Assembly (NCBI RefSeq): GCF_041346925.1
Contig: NZ_CP166840.1
Span: forward strand, 1,364,001-1,428,000
DNA: 64,000 nucleotides
From: Agaribacterium sp. ZY112
GTDB lineage: Bacteria > Pseudomonadota > Gammaproteobacteria > Pseudomonadales > Cellvibrionaceae
Reading direction: 5' to 3'
The notes beneath the pieces are model-generated. The model was not told the DNA's origin and did not search any database. It saw only the letters and a program-made list of their open reading frames with translations. The translations under genes and the position numbers were made by a program. Each line of letters begins with the position of its first letter. Position 1 is the stretch's first letter. Shown one piece after another: positions 53,280 through 63,277 of the stretch.

Positions 53280-54479
53280 ATGGATGCGTTATTGTTGCAG
53301 GCCTTGCCAAATTTAAGTCATACCGAGTGGATAGCTCATGTTGCTGTCTTTGCATTAAATATCATTCTACTGATCTTTGCCCCGTTTATATTGCGCTTAC
53401 TTGAAAATGGCGGTGATTTACGTGCCCGCGTTCATTTGTTGCGCTATCTTAATATTCTAGTTCTAGGCCTGCATGGTTTTGATATCTTTATGTTGAAGAT
53501 AAACCCCGCCTATCAAAACTACTTTATCAATGTTGGTCTCAGTTTGATGGTGGTTTATGCCGCATTGTTTATCTATAGCCTATTTTGTTTCTTCTCAAAA
53601 AAACGCTTTGGTAAGGAGAAGGAGATAGATGGGAAGGCGGTTTATTTAGACACCTATAGTTCTCGCCTTATTGATTTAGTGATTCTGTGTATTACTTTAA
53701 TTACGACAGTTTATGTACTAATTAAAATATGGCATGCCGACAGCATGCTAGAAACAACAGGGATCTTTGGTATTTTTGTCGCATTTCTTGCATTTACCAG
53801 TTCAATCTGGGCGCCTGATATTATCAGTGGTTTGATTATTCTTAATACAAAAATGCTTGAAGACGGTGATGTCGTTTTAGTGGATGCGTATCCTGATGAA
53901 TATATCATTAGCCGTGTTAGTCTGATCTATGTTGTCTTATTTGATGTAAGAAATAACCATAGAACACTTATTCGTAATAGCCGCTTCACTAATAGTAAAT
54001 TGGATAATATTAGCCGTGTTGCTGGTTCTGATGGTATAAGGCAGAAGTTAAGCTATAAGATCGGTTACCCCAGTTTTGATGCCGCAAGCTCAAAAGAGCG
54101 AGTTGTTCAGCATCGCTCGTTTATGAATCGAGTTGATCGTATGTTTAAGCGAGCTGAAGAAGGGGCCTCTAAAGATGCCGATATTAAGATCAACCGTTCG
54201 CGTGATTTTAGCTGGTCTATGACTAATGCAGGTGATTACGCCTTGGAGTTTACACTTTGGTTTTATTTGGAGCGACTTCCCAATACCCGGCTTACAGGCA
54301 CGATTCGTCGCCACTTAATTGCTAGTACCTATAAAGTGAATGAAGCTGTGTACGAGGCTTCTATTTTTGAAGGTTTAAATCTGGCCACTCCAGATTTATT
54401 AAGTGTTGAACGAGTGGCTCCGGTAGAACGGCACTCATTTGAAGAGAAGTTTGAAGGCGGGCTTGAAGAGAGCGCTTAA
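53280..54479 (+). CDS. MscS-family mechanosensitive channel
   Basis: About 399 residues. Four to five transmembrane helices (about 15-35, 55-75, 85-110, 140-165, 175-200) precede the MscS pore segment, where SSIWAPDIISGLIIL is characteristic. A cytoplasmic beta/alpha domain follows with LEDGDVVLVDAY. ATG 53280 (MDALLLQ) is preferred; the frame can be read from 53202 but adds a Cys-rich non-homologous stretch. Expected to release solutes on hypo-osmotic shock. It is divergent from the RegB-like kinase and convergent with the LuxR regulator. Confidence 0.88.
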   Translation: MDALLLQALPNLSHTEWIAHVAVFALNIILLIFAPFILRLLENGGDLRARVHLLRYLNILVLGLHGFDIFMLKINPAYQNYFINVGLSLMVVYAALFIYSLFCFFSKKRFGKEKEIDGKAVYLDTYSSRLIDLVILCITLITTVYVLIKIWHADSMLETTGIFGIFVAFLAFTSSIWAPDIISGLIILNTKMLEDGDVVLVDAYPDEYIISRVSLIYVVLFDVRNNHRTLIRNSRFTNSKLDNISRVAGSDGIRQKLSYKIGYPSFDAASSKERVVQHRSFMNRVDRMFKRAEEGASKDADIKINRSRDFSWSMTNAGDYALEFTLWFYLERLPNTRLTGTIRRHLIASTYKVNEAVYEASIFEGLNLATPDLLSVERVAPVERHSFEEKFEGGLEESA

Positions 54480-54540
54480 GTAGCTACAGCCTACTGAAAA
54501 TAAAACACTATCCCAATATAAACTATGGGCAGTTATGTCT

Positions 54541-55143
54541 TTAAAGCCATCCCTGTTGCTGGGCCAGGCGAGCTGCGTCTATGCGATTGGTGGCATGCAG
54601 CTTTGATATCGCTTCTGATAAATAGTTGCGCACGGTGCCTTCCGATAAGAAAAGCTTGCCTGCTATCTCTTTGGTTTTAAATCCTTCAGCTGCAAGGCGT
54701 AAAGCCTGACGCTCTTTATCGTTAAGTGGGTCTTTATCTCCGATGGCTAATAAAGCTAGCTCACTGTTGATAATGCGCCTGCCATTTTTTACCTCATGCA
54801 AGGCATCAACAAGCTCTTGTGTTGGTGCTTCTTTTAATAAGAAACCATCGACGCCAGCATCGATGGCTCGTTTGATATAACCGGCGCGACCGAAAGTAGT
54901 GATAATAACGGTCTTTAGTTGGGGCTGATGCTTGGCAATCCACTCCACTAGCTCTATACCCGTCATCTCTGGCATTTCTATGTCGCTAAGTACAAGCTCA
55001 ATATCCTTGTGTTTGCTTAGTAAGTCGACAGCTTCCTGACCATTTGCACATTGGTAGGCAACCTCAATATTAAGCTCCATATTGAGAAGAGCACTTAAGG
55101 CGCCACGTACCATAGCTTGGTCTTCAACAAGCAATACTTTCAT
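54541..55143 (-). CDS. NarL/DesR-type response regulator
   Basis: A 200-residue regulator: receiver domain with Asp54 (VLSDIEMPEM) and a C-terminal LuxR-type helix-turn-helix (EGFKTKEIAGKLFLSEGTVRNYLS). The gene overlaps the 3' end of the kinase gene by 20 bp, so the pair is translationally coupled. Overall resemblance is to DesR-like regulators working with DesK-like kinases. Target unknown; the TPR-protein gene upstream of the kinase may belong to the same unit. Confidence 0.92.
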   Translation of the reverse strand: MKVLLVEDQAMVRGALSALLNMELNIEVAYQCANGQEAVDLLSKHKDIELVLSDIEMPEMTGIELVEWIAKHQPQLKTVIITTFGRAGYIKRAIDAGVDGFLLKEAPTQELVDALHEVKNGRRIINSELALLAIGDKDPLNDKERQALRLAAEGFKTKEIAGKLFLSEGTVRNYLSEAISKLHATNRIDAARLAQQQGWL

Positions 55144-56224
55144 CTAGGCTGATCTCCGTAGTCATGCCGTTTTTTATTTGGAATTGGATCTTACCACCTA
55201 GTTTTTCGATGCGCTCACGCATACCTTGAATGCCGTTGCCTTCTACAAGCTTTTTAATTTGGCCGTTATCACTGATAGTAAATACAAGCTTATTGTACTT
55301 ATCTATTAATGAAATATGCACCTTATCGGCTCGGCTATGGCGTAATATATTTGTTACGGCCTCAGTGGCAACAAGCGTTAGGGCTGTTTCAGTTTCAGCA
55401 TTAAGTTTAAGGTTGGCAAGATCTGTACTTACTTGTATGTCAGCGCTATGCAGTTTGGCAACAAGGCTTTTAATCTGCTCATTAAAACTTCGTTTTTTAT
55501 AATTCCCTATGGCTTCACGGACTTCTTGTAAAGCTGTGCGACTGAGCTCAGAAACTTCCTCTATCTCTGTTTTAGCTTTTTCAATATTATCTGTGTTGAG
55601 TAGCTTAGCTGCCAGTTCAGATTTTAAGGCAATACAGGTTAGGCTATGGCCTAGTAGGTCGTGCATATCGCGGGCTATTCTTTCGCGCTCTGCAATTTGG
55701 GCAAGAGACTCAATTTGTTGGTCTTTTTGCTTTTTAATGATGTTGTCTAATTTGAAATACTGACCAACCGAACCAAAAAACCAAGTAGATACTAGCGGTA
55801 GAATGGAGCTGAGTAAGAAAAATAAGACATTACCATGGCTTAGTATTTGTGATGCAACAACAGCACTGACAATGTTAACGGCTAACAGAGCAATGGCCGC
55901 CTTGCGTTTATATAAATAGCCGCAAAAATAAGATGAAGACCATAAAAGAGCGTAACTAGAAAAAAGTATGCTGCTGATGCCAATACATAAAAGTATGATT
56001 CCCGCTATATAGATGAGGGCACGCTTATGATCGAGGTAGATAGCCGTATATAAAAATAGGTAAAGCGCATAGGCTGCGAGTATTAAGGCAGTTTTTTCGC
56101 CGCTAAAGTCTTCGAAAAAGAAAGCCAGAAAGTAGAAGGCTGAATAGAGCATTGGCGAGAAAAAAAGCCAGCTTTTTAAGCCGTCAAAAGGCTGTTCAAT
56201 AAAACTAGAAAAAAAGTCTTTCAT
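55124..56224 (-). CDS. DesK-type sensor histidine kinase
   Basis: A 366-residue kinase with about five N-terminal transmembrane helices (to about 165), a short coiled linker, a HisKA_3 box RERIARDMHDLLGHSL (His about 196) and a compact ATPase domain with ATEAVTNILRHS and DNGQ...GIQGMRER. Matches the NarL-partner kinase group such as DesK, which senses membrane state. Preceded on the same strand by the TPR gene (72 bp) and overlapping the regulator gene. Confidence 0.9.
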   Translation of the reverse strand: MKDFFSSFIEQPFDGLKSWLFFSPMLYSAFYFLAFFFEDFSGEKTALILAAYALYLFLYTAIYLDHKRALIYIAGIILLCIGISSILFSSYALLWSSSYFCGYLYKRKAAIALLAVNIVSAVVASQILSHGNVLFFLLSSILPLVSTWFFGSVGQYFKLDNIIKKQKDQQIESLAQIAERERIARDMHDLLGHSLTCIALKSELAAKLLNTDNIEKAKTEIEEVSELSRTALQEVREAIGNYKKRSFNEQIKSLVAKLHSADIQVSTDLANLKLNAETETALTLVATEAVTNILRHSRADKVHISLIDKYNKLVFTISDNGQIKKLVEGNGIQGMRERIEKLGGKIQFQIKNGMTTEISLDESIAC

Positions 56225-56296
56225 ATATGTAGGTGGCTTGGTATCGCATTTCTCTTGCTTGTGACACTCAAGCCATGGCTCCTTTTGTTGCTCTAC

Positions 56297-56986
56297 TTAT
56301 TGGTTTTGTTCTAATAAAAAGGCTGGCCAAGCATAGTCGGGTGCAATACGCAAAGCTTGCTGCCAATGCTCTAAAGCCTTATTTTTATGCCCTGTTTCTA
56401 ATAGAGCTAAGCCTATCCAAACTTGAGCATCCGCATGCCCCCAGCTGCTATCGTTGCTTTCAAATAGTTCAATAGCGGTATTAAAGCGCGCTATGGCTTT
56501 CTCTTTGGATCCACCGTATTCCGTGGGAGTGTAATACTCTCCTATACCTGCAATCAATTGTACACGCGGATTTGTTGCATCAATACTCAATGCTTTATGC
56601 ATTGCTTGGCCTGCCTGAGGCCCCAGAAAAGCAGCTTTCTCAGGAAACATATGGCTTTGCAAACCGTAAATATTGGCTAATAAGGCAAGCGCTTCTGCGT
56701 TCTTTGGCTCTTTTTCTAATAGCTGCTCCAGTTCGCTTTGTGCAGTAAGAATACTCTTGTTGCGCTGTTCAGCGTTGCCGCTGTAGTTATAAATCGTGCT
56801 AAGGCGATAAGCTGCAAAAGCTTGGTCATAGTCATCGGCTTGTTTGGCTAGTTGAATGATTCCGGCTGTATCTGCTCGCATAAAAGCTTCATCAATGTCT
56901 GTTGTCGTTGAAGCAAAACTTAAGCTGCTTAGGCTAAATAGAGCGGCAGTACTGGTGTTAATTACTATTTTTACTAGCTTGTTCAT
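56297..56986 (-). CDS. Periplasmic TPR-repeat protein
   Basis: A 229-residue exported protein with Sec signal (cleavage near SFAS) and several tetratricopeptide-like helices from about residue 45 to the end (for example KNAEALALLANIYG and NKALEHWQQALRIAPDY). Probably a small interaction scaffold in the periplasm. It lies upstream of the DesK/NarL-type pair on the same strand and may be part of that unit. No enzymatic motif. Confidence 0.85.
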   Translation of the reverse strand: MNKLVKIVINTSTAALFSLSSLSFASTTTDIDEAFMRADTAGIIQLAKQADDYDQAFAAYRLSTIYNYSGNAEQRNKSILTAQSELEQLLEKEPKNAEALALLANIYGLQSHMFPEKAAFLGPQAGQAMHKALSIDATNPRVQLIAGIGEYYTPTEYGGSKEKAIARFNTAIELFESNDSSWGHADAQVWIGLALLETGHKNKALEHWQQALRIAPDYAWPAFLLEQNQ

Positions 56987-57297
56987 GGTGGGCTCCGAAT
57001 GCGTCCGTGTTCTTTAATATGATATGCCTAGTAAGCCTTTTTACGCTTTTCTAGCGCTAGAGGGCTTGTTGTCGTGGCATGAACTCAGTGTCGTTGTAAT
57101 TCGACTTTTTAGTAATGGAGCTTTGTCAGCTATTCAGGTGACATTTGTCATAAGCTGGACGGACAGGTAGGTAGGAGGCTGCCTGGGTAGTCTGTGTTTG
57201 GGGGGGGGATAAGTTGCTGCCCTGAATAATACTGTCGGGCAGCGCTTCGCGTGCAGATCGAGAGCGGGTATAAACTAGCGCCCTCGGTCTTACTGAT
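56987..57297. other. Gap between TPR gene and metE
   Basis: 311 bp without a gene. A nine-base G tract near 57199-57207 is notable. No terminator-like hairpin with T-run was seen for metE. Confidence 0.6.
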
Positions 57298-59613
57298 TTA
57301 AAAAAGCTTAAGCTCGGCGGTTCTACTGCCTTTGTTTGATGCCTCTTTGCGCAGTTGTTTACTGGCTTTAACCATATTTTCCAGTGCGGGCAAAACCTCA
57401 TCCCACTGTCTTGTTTTAAGGCCGCAATCTGGGTTTAACCACAGTCGTTCAGGTTGAATATAGTTTTCCGCCTTGCGGATCAACTTAACAACGGCATCTA
57501 CGCTTGGGATGTTGGGGGAATGAATGTCGTAAACACCTGGCCCGATAGCGTTAGGGTAAGCAAATTGCTCAAAAGCATCGAGTAGCTCCATATCCGAGCG
57601 TGAACACTCAATGGTAATGACATCCGCATCCATATGGGCAATAGAGGGCAGGATGTCATTAAATTCGCTATAACACATATGGGTATGAATTTGCGTTTCA
57701 TCTTTTACGCCGTTAGCACAAATGCGATAACTTTCTACAGCCCAGGCTAAGTACTCCTGCCATTGCTCTTGGCGTAGAGGTAGGCCTTCACGCAAAGCGG
57801 CTTCATCAATTTGAATGATATTCACGCCTGCTTTTTCAAGGTCTAAAACCTCTTCACGAATGGCCAAAGCGATTTGCAAGCAGCTGTCTTTTCTTGGTTG
57901 ATCATCGCGCACAAAAGACCAGTTAAGAATCGTTACTGGGCCTGTTAGCATGCCTTTCATTGGTCGCAAGGTTTGTGCTTGGGCATAGCAAGTCCAATCA
58001 ATGCTTATGGCTTTTTTACGTTGTACATCACCAAATAAAATGGGTGGTTTCACACAGCGAGAACCATAGCTTTGTACCCATGCAAGTTGAGTAAAAGCAA
58101 ACCCCTGAAGTTGCTCACCAAAGTATTCAACCATGTCATTGCGTTCGGCTTCACCGTGTACAAGAACATCGAGCCCTAGCTTTTCCTGCTTGCTAATACA
58201 GTCGCGAATCTCTTGCTTCATCGCTTCTTCGTATTCGGCTTGTTTTAGCTCACCGTTTTTAAATGCACGGCGTGCCGCGCGGATAGTGGTTGTTTGTGGG
58301 AAAGAGCCAATGCTCGTTGTTGGATAAGCCGGCAGCTTCAATTTTTCTTGTTGAAGTTTAGATCGACGTTCAAAGCTATGTTGGCGTTCACCGAGGCTTG
58401 GGTTTATGGCCGCTACGGCCTTTTTAACCTCATCTTTATGGACCTGAGAGGAGCTTTGACGCTGCTCGATACAAGCACGATTGTGTTGTAATTCGTCTTC
58501 TACAGAGCTTATTCCTTCATTAAGGGCCCGGCCTAAGATACTTAACTCTTCAATTTTTTGTTTGGCAAAAGCGAGCCAATGATAGATATCAAGTTTTGAA
58601 GGGGATTCACTTTCAAGGTCAACAGGTACGTGTAGAAGTGAGCATGAGTGACTCAACCACAGTCTGTCACCCAGTTTTGAATGTAAGGGTTTTAGTAATT
58701 CAATAAGGCTACTTAAATCGCTTTTCCAGATGTTTCGCCCATCGATCACGCCAAGTGATAAGACTTTATAGTTGGGTAGCCAATCTATTATTTTGTTTAA
58801 TTCCGAGCGTGCTCTGACAGCATCGATATGCAAACCGGCCACAGGCAGTTGGCAAGCTAACTTTAAGTTTTCTTTTAGTTCTCCAAAATAGGTGCTCAGC
58901 AATAATTTGAGCTTTTTATGTTGAAGATAGTGATAAGCTCGTTCATAGGCTTGTTGCCATTGCTCATCTAAATTACAAACGAGTGCTGGCTCATCTATCT
59001 GCACCCACTCAACACCACTGTTGGCAATATCATCAAGTAACGCACGATACAGTGGTAATAAGCGCTCTAATAAATCGAGTTTGTTGCTCGCATCTTTGCT
59101 TTTACCTAGCCACAAATAACTTAAGGGGCCAATGATAACGGCCTTTACACTGTTTCCAAGAGCTTGAGCTTCACTTATTTGTTTAATTAATTTTTTGCTG
59201 TTGAGTTTAAAGTCGGTCTCGTTTGAAAACTCAGGCACGATGTAGTGGTAATTTGTGTCAAACCACTTAGTCATTTCTGCTGCATGGCTGCAGTTGCAGG
59301 CGCTGTCAGACGCTGAGCGTCCTCGAGCTGCACGAAAATAATTATCAAGATCGCTACTGTTTTCTTTTATGGCTCGTTTAGGTAGGTTGCCAAGTAGTTG
59401 ACTCATATCAAGCACTTGGTCGTAAAGTGAAAAATCACCAACACTTACAAAGTCAAATGATTTTTGTAGTTGCCAGTTGTATTGGCGGATTTCAAAGGCT
59501 TGTTGCTCTAGCTTGGCTGCTGAATCCTCGGCGCGCCAATAGCGCTCTAGTGCAAATTTAAGTTCTCGTTTAGGGCCTATACGTGGTAGGCCTAGACAAT
59601 GAAGAGTTGCCAT
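57298..59613 (-). CDS. metE: Cobalamin-independent methionine synthase
   Basis: A 771-residue MetE. N-terminal barrel shows [22 protein letters not shown] and [12 protein letters not shown]; the C-terminal barrel holds the zinc ligands in HTHMCYSEF (His and Cys), TIECSRSD (Glu) and NPDCGLKTR (Cys), with SIGSFPQT at the methyltetrahydrofolate site. It transfers the methyl group from methyl-tetrahydrofolate to homocysteine. Start has AGGAAC upstream. A perfect 16-base palindrome lies 18-33 bp before the start; no cobalamin riboswitch was recognised. Confidence 0.97.
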   Translation of the reverse strand: MATLHCLGLPRIGPKRELKFALERYWRAEDSAAKLEQQAFEIRQYNWQLQKSFDFVSVGDFSLYDQVLDMSQLLGNLPKRAIKENSSDLDNYFRAARGRSASDSACNCSHAAEMTKWFDTNYHYIVPEFSNETDFKLNSKKLIKQISEAQALGNSVKAVIIGPLSYLWLGKSKDASNKLDLLERLLPLYRALLDDIANSGVEWVQIDEPALVCNLDEQWQQAYERAYHYLQHKKLKLLLSTYFGELKENLKLACQLPVAGLHIDAVRARSELNKIIDWLPNYKVLSLGVIDGRNIWKSDLSSLIELLKPLHSKLGDRLWLSHSCSLLHVPVDLESESPSKLDIYHWLAFAKQKIEELSILGRALNEGISSVEDELQHNRACIEQRQSSSQVHKDEVKKAVAAINPSLGERQHSFERRSKLQQEKLKLPAYPTTSIGSFPQTTTIRAARRAFKNGELKQAEYEEAMKQEIRDCISKQEKLGLDVLVHGEAERNDMVEYFGEQLQGFAFTQLAWVQSYGSRCVKPPILFGDVQRKKAISIDWTCYAQAQTLRPMKGMLTGPVTILNWSFVRDDQPRKDSCLQIALAIREEVLDLEKAGVNIIQIDEAALREGLPLRQEQWQEYLAWAVESYRICANGVKDETQIHTHMCYSEFNDILPSIAHMDADVITIECSRSDMELLDAFEQFAYPNAIGPGVYDIHSPNIPSVDAVVKLIRKAENYIQPERLWLNPDCGLKTRQWDEVLPALENMVKASKQLRKEASNKGSRTAELKLF

Positions 59614-59630
59614 GCTGTTGTTCCTTTTAG

Positions 59631-59646
59631 TTTGAATTAATTCAAA
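59631..59646. promoter_or_regulatory. Palindrome upstream of metE
   Basis: TTTGAATTAATTCAAA is perfectly palindromic. It contains TGAA and TTCA halves as in MetR sites, but with a four-base rather than five-base spacer. Confidence 0.4.
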
Positions 59647-59980
59647 TAGGTCAAAGATGGCATTAATGTAGAGAAAATACTCTATGAATAATAATGGTAT
59701 ATTTTCATTGTTTGATTAGTTTCTGTCATGCTTTAGAGGCAGCCTAAATGCTGAGGTAATGCATGAAGTGGCTCTTCGCTAGTTTACTGAATTAATTTAC
59801 TGGTGCGGGTGTGCTTGCTGGTTTTTTGATGAGCAAGATCTTTTTTTGGGGATATATGAAAAAAGAAAATTAGCGCGTACTTAGATCTTATTCGAGGTCT
59901 ATTTTATTTAGGGGAGGCTTCTATTGCGTAGAAAGGCATGGACGTTAATAACGTAGTTTTTATTAACGGTGATTTTTATG

Positions 59981-60015
59981 AAAACCCCGCTACGTCTCTA
60001 ACGCAGCGGGGTTTT
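59981..60015 (-). terminator. Intrinsic terminator after nucleotidase gene
   Basis: AAAACCCCGCT/AGCGGGGTTTT-type stem of about 14 pairs; on the minus strand it ends in TTTT. Confidence 0.9.
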
Positions 60016-60021
60016 AAGGCT

Positions 60022-62214
60022 TTAAGGGGCAATAAAGTTATTGATAACACTTAAGTTTTGAATTCTACGGTCTTCTGCAGGAATAGTTTCGGCAATATTA
60101 AAAGGGTTTGATGAATCAGGATAATTCGCTAAAAAGTACTCTGCAAGTGCATCCTGCTCACCACCGCTATAACTGAAGCTAGACTGCAAGCCTGCATCGC
60201 ATGCGGTCAAAACAGGGAAGTCTGGCATCTCGTTTTCATCCACATCAGGGTCGCCAAAACCAACGGAGTTGTAGAGTTGACGTCGCTCAGGTGCGCTTAA
60301 CTGTGCAAATGGATAATCGTCACCACCGTTAGCCAAGAAGTTTAATGTCACGATTTGAAATACTTCCGAGGCAGCGGCTTGAGCAGTACCAGCGCTATAA
60401 AGTGCGGTATCAGGAATGTTGTCGGTATCGGTATCAACCCAAAGGTCGGTGATACGTGATCCAGCATCCAACGCAGGGTCAAAGCCGAAGGAGATACCTG
60501 CAACTTGAGGGAAGCGACCCGGTGTTGCACCAGTCTCACTTTCTGCTACCCCATGTTCAAGCAATGTTTTTAATTCACTACCTGTTACATCTAAAACAAC
60601 AAGGCCGTTATCAAAACGAAGTGTGCCACGGAAGTGCCCCTCACTCACATCTCCTGCGTCAACGCTTAAGCCATCATTAAATGGAGGGAAGAATTCGGTT
60701 GTTATACCTGTTGTTACAGCATTGCCAATTTCAGCACGAATGCCGCCGCCATTTTTTAAGGCTAAAACATTGTTTAATTCATTACAGCTTTCTGCATAAG
60801 CGAGCATGGAATCGGCGGTGAGGTTACCAAGATTTGTTTCTTGTGTGCGAACTTGGCTGCGTCGGCCTTCAAGAAAGACATCACTGTGTCCAACTATATT
60901 TTCAAACTGAGTCTCAATGACGGTCTGTACGGCGTCACGAGTTTGAACAACTTGCTCATTAGCGGTGCCCCCTGCAAGGGCCACATTTTCTGAGGTGCTG
61001 GCCCAGGCGCCACTAATGCTTTCGTCAAGGCTTTCAGGAATGATATAGCCAGCCTCGTCAAAGGCAACAACTAGGCGGCCAAGGTATTTATAATCACCAT
61101 CGACATTAACGATTAATGTTGGTTTGCCGTCAGCATCTTTGGTTTGAAAAGGGTAGGCTTCGGCAAAAACGGAATCACCAGGGAATAGAGTGTCTGTTGA
61201 ATCGCCCATGCGGGTATTTGAGCCGCCAGCAACAATAATATCGACACCATTGAGTGCGGCAGCAAGTTCTTTTTCTATGCTAATTTGCTGCATGTGAGCA
61301 AGAACAATAATCTTATTTACACCGTTTGCAGTAAGCTCATCAATTGTTGGCTGTAGTGCGGCAGCAAGTTCTGTAATAACTGTGCTGCCTGAAATGCTAA
61401 GGGCGCCGGTGGACGTTATGTTGGCTAGCTCGGGTGTCGAGGCGCCAACTAGACCAACAAGCTCATCGCCAACTCGAGCAACGGCGCTACCAGCAACTTG
61501 GCCAGTCATTGTTTGAACCTCCTCACCGTCCATGCCGATAAGAGAGGTGAAGTCTCCGTCATCGCTAAAGTCGATATTTGCGGCAAGATAAGGGAATTGT
61601 GCTCCGGGGAATTCTACACCGTCACGTGACTCACTTGAGATAGCATCGGCCAGTTCACCAGGACCCTGATCAAGTTCATGATTGCCCACAGCTGAAGCTA
61701 CTACACCGAATGAATTCATCCAAAGGTGGTCAACGTGTCCGGGCTCGTTACTACCAGTAATCGCGCGCACTGCGCTATTTTCGGCTGCAAACCAGCGTGG
61801 CCCAGGGATGACGTTATCACCAGAAGAAACAACTAAAGTATTTTCTGCGTAGCGTTGATTATTGCTAAAGCCATCTACTAAGGCTGAGAATTCATCAACG
61901 CTATCTAGGGCTGTTGCTTCATTACCGTCAACATCGGCAAAGTGCAGTAATTGCAGCCAAAAGCCATCCTCGCAGCTGTAGTCCGTTGTGTTTATTTCGT
62001 CTGGGTCTAATGTACCGTTGCGGTTCTTATCCATACCACTATCGACTTGAACACCACCGAAGGTACATGCGCTACCTGTACTGATGTTGGTCTCTGTAGT
62101 TAGTGACTTAAGGCCTTTTTTCGTATCATCACCGCCACACGCGGTTAGTATAAATGAAGTGGCGACTACACCAACGGATAGCATGCGGCGTAGCTGATAG
62201 CTTTTGTTCATCAT
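60022..62214 (-). CDS. 5'-nucleotidase/UshA-like metallophosphatase lipoprotein
   Basis: A 730-residue lipoprotein (lipobox ILTACGGDD). After it comes a small EF-hand-like segment DKNRNGTLDPDEI. The calcineurin-like metallophosphatase domain begins LLHFADVDGN, with GNHELDQGP and LAHMQQ motifs; the C-terminal 5'-nucleotidase domain (about 440-700) contains LKNGGGIRAEI and NFLANGGDDYPF. It hydrolyses nucleotides or cyclic nucleotides outside the inner membrane, releasing phosphate and nucleosides. Own terminator downstream; no operon partner. Confidence 0.92.
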   Translation of the reverse strand: MMNKSYQLRRMLSVGVVATSFILTACGGDDTKKGLKSLTTETNISTGSACTFGGVQVDSGMDKNRNGTLDPDEINTTDYSCEDGFWLQLLHFADVDGNEATALDSVDEFSALVDGFSNNQRYAENTLVVSSGDNVIPGPRWFAAENSAVRAITGSNEPGHVDHLWMNSFGVVASAVGNHELDQGPGELADAISSESRDGVEFPGAQFPYLAANIDFSDDGDFTSLIGMDGEEVQTMTGQVAGSAVARVGDELVGLVGASTPELANITSTGALSISGSTVITELAAALQPTIDELTANGVNKIIVLAHMQQISIEKELAAALNGVDIIVAGGSNTRMGDSTDTLFPGDSVFAEAYPFQTKDADGKPTLIVNVDGDYKYLGRLVVAFDEAGYIIPESLDESISGAWASTSENVALAGGTANEQVVQTRDAVQTVIETQFENIVGHSDVFLEGRRSQVRTQETNLGNLTADSMLAYAESCNELNNVLALKNGGGIRAEIGNAVTTGITTEFFPPFNDGLSVDAGDVSEGHFRGTLRFDNGLVVLDVTGSELKTLLEHGVAESETGATPGRFPQVAGISFGFDPALDAGSRITDLWVDTDTDNIPDTALYSAGTAQAAASEVFQIVTLNFLANGGDDYPFAQLSAPERRQLYNSVGFGDPDVDENEMPDFPVLTACDAGLQSSFSYSGGEQDALAEYFLANYPDSSNPFNIAETIPAEDRRIQNLSVINNFIAP

Positions 62215-62512
62215 CGTAAAGGTGTCCTAAGGGCGGTTAACTTAAAGCGAGAACAAAGAACGGTAAATCAGATGGGTTAAAGCTTTATGACAGTATTCAT
62301 CTCAGAAGTTGATTTTTTATGTTCAGGGGCATAGACCACCCTTGCCACTCAAAACACACCTTCTTTGATTTGGAAGTTATTTATAGCGAGGTAGCTTATA
62401 GAAGAGCAGTGCCTTCTAAAGAATTTTATTAAATGAAGTTTCAGGTTTTACAAAATCAACTATGCGTTGACGTAGCATTAGGTAGATCGCTACTGTCTTT
62501 TGGTTATAGAAA

Positions 62513-63277
62513 TTACTCAAACAACCATGATGAATTATTTAGCGAGCCGTATTCCCAACTTTCATGGATAAGCCTTGTTGAGGATTTTTTCGCGGCACCC
62601 ATGGCAATAAGCAATGGAGCATAGTGCTCTAAGCTTGGATGAGCAAGCTGGGCGTGTTCGCAGTATTTATAAGGCTGACAAAGTTGGTCTATATCCCATT
62701 CGGCCACACAGCGCTGTAACCATGTAACAAAATGTTTAGCCCACAGAGGTGTTTGGCCACTTAGGCTTAAGGCCCGTAAATTATGGGTGGCGCTGCCTGA
62801 AGCTAAAATCAATACACCTTGCTGGCGCAGATCGGATAGGGCTTGGCCTAATTCATATAGTTTTTTTAAGTCGTTGACTTGGGGCAGGCTAAGTGCGGCT
62901 AAAGGAATTTGTTGGTTGGGGTAGGCTAATTTCAGTACCGACCATATTCCGTGATCGAGCTTATACGAAACGGGTTTGGCTTTAAGTGAGTGTGTGTTTA
63001 GGCTTTTGTTTATTGCGTCACTTAACCATGCAGGTTGTTCTGACTGATAAGAAAAGTTGTATAAATCCTTAGGAAACCCCCAGAAGTCATGTTGGCTATC
63101 TAGTTTTCCAGTTTGGCTTATGCAGAGCTCTCGGCTTTGCCAGTGTGCAGAAATAACAACAATTGCTTTAGCCTTTTTAGTTAATAGGTTGGGAAACTTT
63201 TCTAAGAACTGTTTTGCTGGTGAGTTATAAAGTAGGCGGTCAGGAGGCCCATGAGAAATAAAGCTTGAAGCTATCAT
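62513..63277 (-). CDS. ygiD: 4,5-DOPA dioxygenase extradiol-like (LigB family)
   Basis: A 254-residue class III extradiol dioxygenase homologue of E. coli YgiD. Metal-binding His are in SFISHGPP, SAHWQS and DHGIWSVL; GSATHNLRA and HPSLEHYAPLL are family marks. It overlaps the start-distal end of the yqjG-like gene by four bases (ATGA), so they are translationally coupled. Catalyses ring opening of catechol-type substrates in vitro; the physiological role is unclear. Coupling to a glutathionyl-hydroquinone reductase suggests quinone/catechol detoxification. Confidence 0.92.
   Translation of the reverse strand: MIASSFISHGPPDRLLYNSPAKQFLEKFPNLLTKKAKAIVVISAHWQSRELCISQTGKLDSQHDFWGFPKDLYNFSYQSEQPAWLSDAINKSLNTHSLKAKPVSYKLDHGIWSVLKLAYPNQQIPLAALSLPQVNDLKKLYELGQALSDLRQQGVLILASGSATHNLRALSLSGQTPLWAKHFVTWLQRCVAEWDIDQLCQPYKYCEHAQLAHPSLEHYAPLLIAMGAAKKSSTRLIHESWEYGSLNNSSWLFE

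Larger units (their letters stand above)
59614..60021. other. Gap between metE and nucleotidase gene
   Basis: 408 bp, AT-rich, containing the palindrome at 59631-59646, an imperfect CGTTAAT/ATTAACG hairpin (59942-59968) and the terminator at 59981-60015. No gene is apparent. Confidence 0.65.

Noticed and set aside
57190..57215. G-tract near 57199 as a phase-variable switch
   Set aside because: It lies in a non-coding gap well after the TPR gene start region and not at a plausible promoter spacer; no evidence of switching.
59614..60021. Cobalamin riboswitch before metE
   Set aside because: Looked for a B12-box-like core and did not find one; the leader is short and AT-rich.
62433..62624. 63-codon forward frame before the DOPA dioxygenase gene end
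   Set aside because: Overlaps the coding end of ygiD on the other strand and has no recognisable product.
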